This document shows, one piece after another, positions 57,688 through 64,000 of a DNA stretch of 64,000 nt. Source of the DNA: Larix kaempferi. Lineage: Eukaryota > Streptophyta > Pinopsida > Pinales > Pinaceae. Both the position numbers and the translations under genes were made by a program. Position 1 is the stretch's first letter. Each line of letters begins with the position of its first letter. The notes under the pieces are model-generated. The model ran no database searches. It had not been told where the DNA came from and saw only the letters and a list, made by a program, of their open reading frames with translations. The stretch is taken from contig BSBM01000036.1 of NCBI GenBank assembly GCA_027924585.1, positions 3,306,001 through 3,370,000 of the forward strand. The letters are read 5' to 3'.

Positions 57688-59429
57688 GTAAGCAGCTTTC
57701 AAATTTGAAGGAAGTCCTAATTTCCATTTGAAAGGTTTTTCTATAGCTTTGCCTTCCACATTAAAATTTAAAATTAAACTTGCCTTTCCTTTTCCCTCTA
57801 AAAGAAAACATTACTTTTATAATGTGTACATGCCATATTATGTGATTTGGTAACCTTAGAACAATTCCAAAATTTACATGCATAATTTTTATATGCTTAT
57901 TGTAAATATAGTTGGGTAGCCGTAATGGTCAAGAGCATGTGTTTTCTTCTAGGAGGTCACATGTTTAAATCTAGATGTGGATGGGGTATGCAATGTATGC
58001 CTCCATAGACTTCAGTAGTGAAATCACTATCTACAGTGGATCCCTTGCCCTCTCGCTTGGTGGTGACCTTAAAATTAGATTATTATTATTATTATTACTA
58101 TCTCAACTTTATTGTTTTTACACATAAGTACATGATGCTAATGTTAAAATAACCTTGGAAGCAATTTTCATATTGTAGTTATTTGTTTGTGGTACATATG
58201 AGGTGTTTAAAATATACCAAATACATTGTTTAGGTATTAGATCTTTGATGTTATATATGCTATAAGCATTGAAACACTAAGAAAATGTTTTTTGTTAGTT
58301 TTTCATACAATTATAGCAGTATAATTCAATTGCATAAGATCAATAGGATCACTAGAAGAAACACAAATATAGAAAACTTAAAGGCCATTCAAATGCCCCA
58401 CATATTAAGGATGGGGACGGATTGAAGAGATTTTATCTCCTGCCACTAAAACCATTGAAGTAAGCATTGCTCAATAGTAAACTAAAAACTAAAACCTACC
58501 CCTTGAATGGCACGTAGGTCATTTGTATCCATGATAGTAATTGCAAAGTCTAGAAATAGTAATCTACCAATGGAAGCAATTGTTGTATTCAAATTCAAAC
58601 TAAATTTCAATCATTTAGTTTGACTTATAAGCATTTCCATGCCTCTAAGAAGCACTTCATTAGTAATTCGAGGCATGCAGAGGTAGTTCTAGGTGAATTT
58701 GGGTAGTGGTACAACCATCAAGAGGAAACCATTCTCAAATATGAGTAATTACGAGAACATTTGGGGGACTGTCAGGTACTTAACCAACCCTAAATAGTCC
58801 CAATCCTTAATTATGGGTGTGATTTTAGAGCATAGTTTGGGGTGCCTATAATGATGATTAACTATGATTTCTCTAAGGACCCTAGAAATTAGTGCTTGAA
58901 GACCTTGTCTTATTTATTTAGTGGTTCTCTCTTGGGCATGTCGGTTAAAACATGCATGTGCAACAAAGTTAATGTTATACCCCTCTAGGATCCAACTCAC
59001 TACCAGTAGAGAATCCCTAAGAAGAGCTACCTTTTGGATTACAAGGTTTAAAGTCATAATGACTCCCCCCTCTTATATCACTGCTAGAAGAGAAAGAGAC
59101 ATGCTTAGGATCATAATAGAAACCACTAAAAGGATTGGAAGACCCCAAAATCACCCCCCACCTAAACCTTTGGAAAAGCATCCTTTTGTAGTACAGGGCA
59201 ACAAGGATTCAACAATAGAAGCCTCTCCCTGCTACACAAATTACATGAACCCCAACAAGATGAAACCCCCCGAATATAGTATGTAAATCCAAAACACTCT
59301 TAGTTACAAGAGATGAATTATCAAATGCAAAAGAAAGATTCAACTTACCAAAAGAGCCATAACCTTCTACCTTGGCATCTGAATGACAAATTTGCAATCC
59401 ATCCTCCAAGGAAATAACTCTTTCTTCCA
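57688..59429. other. No gene recognised
   Basis: AT-rich. An (ATT)n microsatellite lies at about 58079-58098. The plus-strand frame at 58921-59286 has no motif. Confidence 0.45.
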
Positions 59430-59990
59430 TACTTTACACCAAAAAAATTTCAATACTTGAATCAACAATATTTGGTGCATTAGGGATTTCTTTGCTCAAT
59501 TCTTCCTGAGATTCATTTGGAGCAACTGCTTCAGTGCCTTTTGGATCCGACTTCATTATTCCACTGACCAAAACACCATCATGCTTAGGAACCCATACCT
59601 TTTTCTGGAATGAGACTTCATAATCAGCCACCACATGCCCTAGATTATGCCACCAAATGCACCAAAAGGGGACATTTAAATATTTCAAACACTGAGTGCG
59701 ATCTGTCCCCCACAACCAAATCAATGGCTTCATAAAGCCATCCACACATATCCAATTCAACTAAAACCATCACCATTGTTCTCTGATTCTTTGATAGAAA
59801 ACTATCATCTACTAGTAAAGTTTTCCCCAATTCCCTATGGCAAAGATTCCCTCCACAATCCACCATCCTAGAGGTAATCATGGGAGTTTAACCCACACAA
59901 CATATTTCTCCAAGAATGCTTCTCTAGGATAAAAATGAGGATACTACAGCTTCAAATGCAAAAAAGATGAGGACCCAAACCAGAGACCCT
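59430..59990 (-). pseudogene. LINE ORF1 scrap (DUF4283/zinc-knuckle-like)
   Basis: On the minus strand, frames give MITSRMVDCGGNLCHRELGK, then MVLVELDMCGWLYEAIDLVV and, shifted, PFWCIWWHNLGHVVADYEVS. The last resembles the knuckle CX2CX4HX4C with the second Cys changed to Trp and the last to Tyr. The region before it resembles the DUF4283 domain of plant LINE ORF1 proteins. Confidence 0.55.
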
Positions 59991-61459
59991 TTAAAATCAA
60001 ATATGTATATGACCTATCACAAAAAAATGAATCCAAGCTAACCTTTAACCAAAGAATGCATAAGAGGAGCATATCCTAACATAGGATTCCATTGCTATTC
60101 CACCCACGACTCTAAAGACTCCATAGGAATGCAAGGACTGGATCGGTGATACATTGTACAACAACTCTCTCATGGGTCAACTAAGTTACCTCAAGGTCAT
60201 ATATGATTACCCACCCTCTCCATGGACCTTCTTAGATGATCTAGCTCAGGTCATGCGCCTATCTGAAGACTTTTCCCTGCAACCTTGTGTTAAGTGAATT
60301 TCTTCTTTTGGCACTCATGCTCCTCCACTCATCCAACTAGGTCCTCTCAACATTGGATTTTCCCTTGACAACATTGGAAAATGTATTGTTTCCTTCTTGA
60401 TGGTAGAAGCAATAAAATATACTTCCACTTGTAGCCGATTTGCATTTTCAGAAGTAATGAAAAGAAGTAATAAGTTTTGACATGAATTTATTGTGTTTCC
60501 ATTATATATTTTCTACAGTATGTGTATATAGATTATAGCATTAACACAAAGTGCAGTTTTGAGTAGCCTTAAGTTTTCCCTAGTTTAGTTTCCTATAGGA
60601 ATTCTTTTAGAGTGCAGAATCTACTTACCATGGTTCAAGAAAATTTAACATTTTATGCCTTGAATCCAAAATGGTATGATATGATACTGAACAAAGAAAG
60701 AATAAGCCTTCTTCCAATGAAAGAGAAGTCATGAATGGATATAGGATTTATTCCAATGAAAGAGAAGTCGTGAATGGAAGAAATGGTATGTGACATATTC
60801 TGTTAATGTTCATGTGATAGGCAGGTTCCTACACTTGATGCCCCAGCAAATTGATTTGAGAATTGATGTTACATTGGGATTATCTGATGAAGGAATTGAA
60901 CATGTAATGGATATTTGGTGCTTGTGTTCAGCCATACGTTTGCACACCATCACTTTATCTCTTGACTGGTGCCATGGGTCAGCTTGCTACCATCTAGGAA
61001 TCAAGTAGTAAATAACTCTTGTTCTTTTACATTTTTTCAATTGGCTGCCATTTCTATACTTCTGGGGATAGTATTGAGCAATTTGAAGGTATTTTCCATT
61101 GAGAATTAGTGCAAAAACTCATAGGTGTTGAAGCATGCGGAGTCCCATAAGTCAATAACGGTAAGGTACATTGTTAAACATGAAATACGTGACCTCAATG
61201 ACTACATCCATACAACTTAAGTTTTGCAAGGAACCCTATGATGTCATGAAAACCCTAAAGGTAATGGAGTAATGTACATTGTTGATTATGTTGATACTTG
61301 ATGACCTTGATGGAAGAGGTATCCACGGTGGGTGTGCTTGTAACATGAATACCATTGAAGGTTTGGATTTCATATTTAATTCATCCTCTGGTGAAATAGC
61401 TTTGATGGCCCATCTCCCTAATTATGGGTGTTAATATTGCTCATCTCCCTAATTATTAA
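59991..61459. other. No confident gene
   Basis: Short tandem copies of TTCCAATGAAAGAGAAGTC at 60713 and 60752. The word CATCTCCCTAATTAT occurs twice just before the tRNA. A possible protease-like exon near 60825-60945 was not accepted. Confidence 0.4.
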
Positions 61460-61531
61460 AGGGTCCTAGCTCAATGGTAGAGCACCTGCCTTACAAGCAG
61501 GAGGTTGGTGGTTCGATTCCTCTGTACCCTA
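61460..61531 (+). tRNA. tRNA-Val (anticodon UAC), organelle/bacterial type
   Basis: The 72 bases fold as a cloverleaf: acceptor AGGGTCC/GTACCCT (one C-T mismatch), D arm GCTC/GAGC with loop AATGGTA, anticodon stem CCTGC/GCAGG with loop CTTACAA (anticodon TAC), variable AGGTT, T arm with loop TTCGATT (one T-T mismatch), and discriminator A. The D arm and general sequence differ from plant nuclear tRNA-Val and look bacterial or organellar. Both internal Pol III boxes match: A box TAGCTCAATGG (61467-61477) and B box GGTTCGATTCC (61510-61520). It sits just inside the right subterminal repeats of the CACTA element. No CCA is encoded. Confidence 0.85.
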
Positions 61532-61551
61532 TTGATATTGCAATATTGGTA

Positions 61552-61556
61552 TTTTT
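61552..61556 (+). terminator. Possible Pol III terminator
   Basis: TTTTT lies about 20 bp after the tRNA. That is a suitable distance for Pol III termination, but T-runs are common in this AT-rich DNA. Confidence 0.4.
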
Positions 61557-61587
61557 AATAAAAAAATATTTTATTATGATTTATTAT

Positions 61588-62255
61588 GTCTATAGAGGGA
61601 GTTTCAAACCATATTTGTATGTTTCTATGAGGGGGGTTCTAAGCCACTTTCATATGTCATTATGAGGGGGGTTCTAAGCCACCTTCATATGTCACTACGA
61701 GGGGGGTTCACAATTGCCCTTGTATGTTACAATGAGGGGGTTTAGAACCACTATTGTAGGTACCTACGAGGGGGGTTTGAAACCACCTTTGTAGGAACTC
61801 TATGAGGGGGGTTACAAACCGCCCCTATAGGCATCTACGACGGGGGTTCCAAACCACCCCTATAGGTCTCTACGAGGGGGGTTTTAAACTACCTCTATAG
61901 GCCTCTACAAGGGGGGTTAAAAACCACCCCTATACGCCTCTACGAGGGGGGTTCAAAACCACCCCTATAGACCTCTACAAGGGGGGTTCCAAACCACCCC
62001 TATAGGACTATACGAGGGGGGTTCACAACTGCCCCTATAGGCCTCTACGAGGGGGGTTTGAAACTGCCCCTATAGTCCTCTACGAGGGGGGAACCAAACC
62101 GCCCCTATAGGTTTGTATGAGGGGGGTTCACAACCACCCTTGTAGGTCTCTATGAAGGGGGTTCAAAACCGCCCCCGTAGGTCTCTATGAAGGGGTCTAT
62201 GAGGGGGCTTTAAAACCGCCTCCGTAGACCTCTACGAGGGGGGTCATAAACCGCC
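61588..62255. repeat. Right subterminal repeat array of the CACTA element
   Basis: About 19 units of 35-36 bp follow the pattern CTCTACGAGGGGGGTT, a few variable bases, then AACCACCCCTATAGG. The G-run and C-run halves of each unit are complementary, so each can form a hairpin. Units towards the right end carry CCGCCCCC words that resemble the left subterminal repeats. Confidence 0.85.
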
Positions 62256-62438
62256 CCCAAAAGTGACTTTTGGCAGCGGCTCCAATCTCGTAAAAAACTG
62301 CCCTTAAAGGGAAAAAAATTTAACATCGGTGCCTTTAGGAGCGGTTTTTGAAAAACCATCCCCAAAGCCAACCCCCCCCCGTAGGTCACTTTTGGGGGCG
62401 GAAGACAACCCCCCCTAAAGGCCAAAAATGTAGTAGTG
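62256..62438. repeat. CACTA right terminus
   Basis: Contains AACCGCCCCCAAAAGTGAC, then ACTTTTGGGGGCGG close to the end, then CTAAAGGCC and the final TAGTAGTG. The words match the left terminal repeats in inverted orientation. TGT follows. Confidence 0.7.
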
Positions 62439-63209
62439 TGTTTCGAGATCTGTTCATGACTAAGTTTATGGTATGTTTGTTTTCACTAAGGTTAGTACAA
62501 TCTTGATTAACTTTAGACTTGTCGTATCACCTTAATAAAATTATGAGTGCAAATATTCATTGATTAGGGTTTTGACACTTATGATTGTTCTAATGCCTTG
62601 TGGTGTTGTATGAGGTTGATGTTGTCCACTAACATGAAAGGTACATCAAAGAAAGACAAATCATGTTCTAGTTCAAGAACATATGACCATGGAGACATGA
62701 AGACAAAGATTCGTTCATTATCATGGATCACATAAAAGATCTACTTACGAGGTATGTATAACTTGGTTGTATAATGGTTAACTTATGAGATATGCAGGTT
62801 ACTAGCACAAGTCATTGAAGAACAAGAAGACATCATGTGGGTATGTTAGACATAACTAGCTAACATACTAATCCAGGTGTGTTTTTTTCCTATATCAAGT
62901 TAAAATCCTACCTGTTGTTAGGATATCTTATATAAGTATACTCGGCATGATTGATTATGATTATTCATGAAGTTATAGGTTTGAGTAATCATGGGTTTAG
63001 GCATATTATGTTTCTTAGTTTAATTGATGATATGACTAACCAGAAGAGTCCTATATAAACCTTGAATACTAATGTTTATTATCTATATTTAAAATGATCA
63101 TTACTATACATGTTTAAGATTATTGTGTTTATGATAGTATTGAGATTATACTAATAAATGCATGATTATGTATGAGATCTCAAGGATATCACAATAATGA
63201 TACTTGTAA
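62439..63209 (+). other. Flank right of the CACTA element, likely copia interior
   Basis: No domain recognised. Some GT/AG-like joints (for example CGAG-GTATGT near 62750 and TGCAG-GTT near 62800) are seen but unsupported. Confidence 0.35.
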
Positions 63210-63420
63210 GCATGCATAGTGATCGAGGATGGATATAAGTTCAATGGAAGGTAATCCAGGAAGCAAAGATCAAGAGGGAGCACACTCCAGTAGTTTCTGC
63301 AAGGATGCAGATATTCAGAGGGCGTCGACCACTTCTCACAATCCACATCAGAATGGAGTTGCATAAAGGAAGCAAAGACTGAGAGGGAGTCAACGCAACA
63401 AACAAACAAAGATAAGTATT
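63210..63420 (+). pseudogene. Copia integrase scrap
   Basis: The frame gives HSDRG near 63215 and, after shifts, FCKDADIQRASTTSHNPHQ and NGVA-stop-RKQR. These correspond to the integrase blocks SDRGGEY and PQQNGVAERKN. It fits continuation of the second copia element beyond the CACTA insertion. Confidence 0.65.
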
Positions 63421-63834
63421 TGAATTAACATTTCTTGCATATTTGATTATTTAAATAATATTGTTCAATGATGTATATACTGATGCTCCTAGAATTAGGC
63501 TGTGTATTTCGACATATTAGAATAATTGCATTAATGAACAGCATACTACTAATATGCATGTAATGGGTAAGTGGCCTATGGCACTGTACAACATTCCATT
63601 GCTATTTATCTAGAATGAAACCTCTTTGTTATGTTCAGAGTAGTGCAAACTCTTAACAATGTTCTGGTAGAGATTGGAAGGCATCTAGAAAGTTACAAGA
63701 TATGGATGAATGTTGTGTTTAAGCATTGGCTAAAATAATTGCATGACTGTATGACATATTTCTTTATGTGTAAGAATTTGTTCTGAAAACTATGAGATGT
63801 TTCTAATCATACAATTTAACTTGTTTTGTAGGAA
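63421..63834. other. No gene seen
   Basis: AT-rich spacer ending TTTTGTAG directly before a copia coding block. The integrase C-terminal region expected here is missing. Confidence 0.4.
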
Positions 63835-64000
63835 AGATCGTATACCATCACCTACAAAAGAAGGACTACAACATTTGTTCCAGCAACAAAGATATCTATT
63901 GAAGTTCCCAAGATCTCGGATGAAGTAATGGAAGAATGCCATGATCCGTCAATCATTAAGAATGATGTTTGGGATGTAGTTCCAAGACCTGAAGGGAAGT
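63835..64000 (+). pseudogene. Copia reverse transcriptase entry, cut by window end
   Basis: The frame ISIEVPKISDEVMEECHDPS continues as IIKNDVWDVVPRPEGK to the window edge. The pattern EE...KNDVW-x-VVPRPEGK is the usual start of the copia reverse transcriptase domain. It has no stop in the visible part. Confidence 0.8.

Larger units (their letters stand above)
32036..62438. mobile_element. Giant CACTA-type element (putative), about 30.4 kb
   Basis: The left end starts CACTACAACAAAATAGCCC. The right end, read inward on the minus strand, starts CACTACTACATTTTTGGCC. The two agree at about 24 of the first 32 positions, including GCCTTTAG or its near match. Both ends carry subterminal tandem repeats with the words GGGGGCGG and CCCCCC, as typical for CACTA elements. 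A 3-bp TGT flank matches. I found no transposase. The interior holds gene and transposon scraps and a nested LARD. An alternative is that these are ends of two related elements. Confidence 0.55.

Noticed and set aside
60790-61008. Possible M16 metalloprotease exon (VTLGLSDEGIEHVMDI)
   Set aside because: The motif is suggestive of an insulysin-like protein, but it is short, followed by a frame break and has no second exon. Not enough to annotate.
61474-61665. Short open frame starting in the tRNA (VEHLPYKQEVGGSIPLYP)
   Set aside because: This is the well-known artefact of translating a tRNA gene (VGGSxP pattern).

Overview
This is nuclear DNA of a land plant. Plant-specific protein families (pentatricopeptide repeats, a NO VEIN-like ATPase relative, a plant-mobile-domain-like protein), tRNA-iMet primer sites next to long terminal repeats (LTRs), and several layers of nested transposons point to a large, repeat-rich genome. 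A gymnosperm is my best guess, but nothing here proves it. I see no gene that is clearly intact and host-owned. Almost every recognisable coding stretch is transposon-derived or a broken copy.

Layout. 1-3434: the 3' part of an LTR element with a long open coiled-coil protein and a TGTTGG...CCAACA LTR. 3511-5583: a broken plant-mobile-domain-like gene on the minus strand, bracketed by two arrays of short hairpins. 5584-9020: tandem duplications ending in an LTR (8313-9020). 9021-11919: a Ty1/copia fragment on the minus strand with its 5' LTR. 11920-14060: two unrelated, decayed Ty3/gypsy gag fragments. 14575-24207: an L1-type LINE on the minus strand, framed by a 19-bp target duplication and split by a Ty3/gypsy fragment (15492-about 20640). 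25725-30149: a Ty1/copia element on the plus strand, interrupted by the 5' LTR of a second copia element (30150-30742).

32036-62438 is bounded by two facing CACTA termini with subterminal repeat arrays and a matching 3-bp TGT flank. I read it as one roughly 30-kb CACTA-type element that landed in the second copia element; copia integrase and reverse transcriptase remnants reappear to its right (63210-64000). I saw no CACTA transposase in it. It carries a gypsy RT scrap, a PPR-LINE chimera, a second LINE scrap, a 5'-truncated NO VEIN-like pseudogene, two exons of a histidyl-tRNA synthetase, a LINE ORF1 scrap and an organelle/bacterial-type tRNA-Val(UAC). Inside it sits a young, complete LARD-type retrotransposon (47092-56058, perfect TCAAA duplication, nearly identical 1309-bp LTRs) with no pol gene and two more hairpin arrays.

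Two themes recur. First, unrelated repeats contain arrays of short hairpins with 5-6 nt loops, several with stems that vary in a compensatory way. Second, many stop codons sit where a single C-to-T or G-to-A change in a CAA, CAG, CGA or TGG codon would explain them, as expected from decay of methylated cytosines in silenced DNA.
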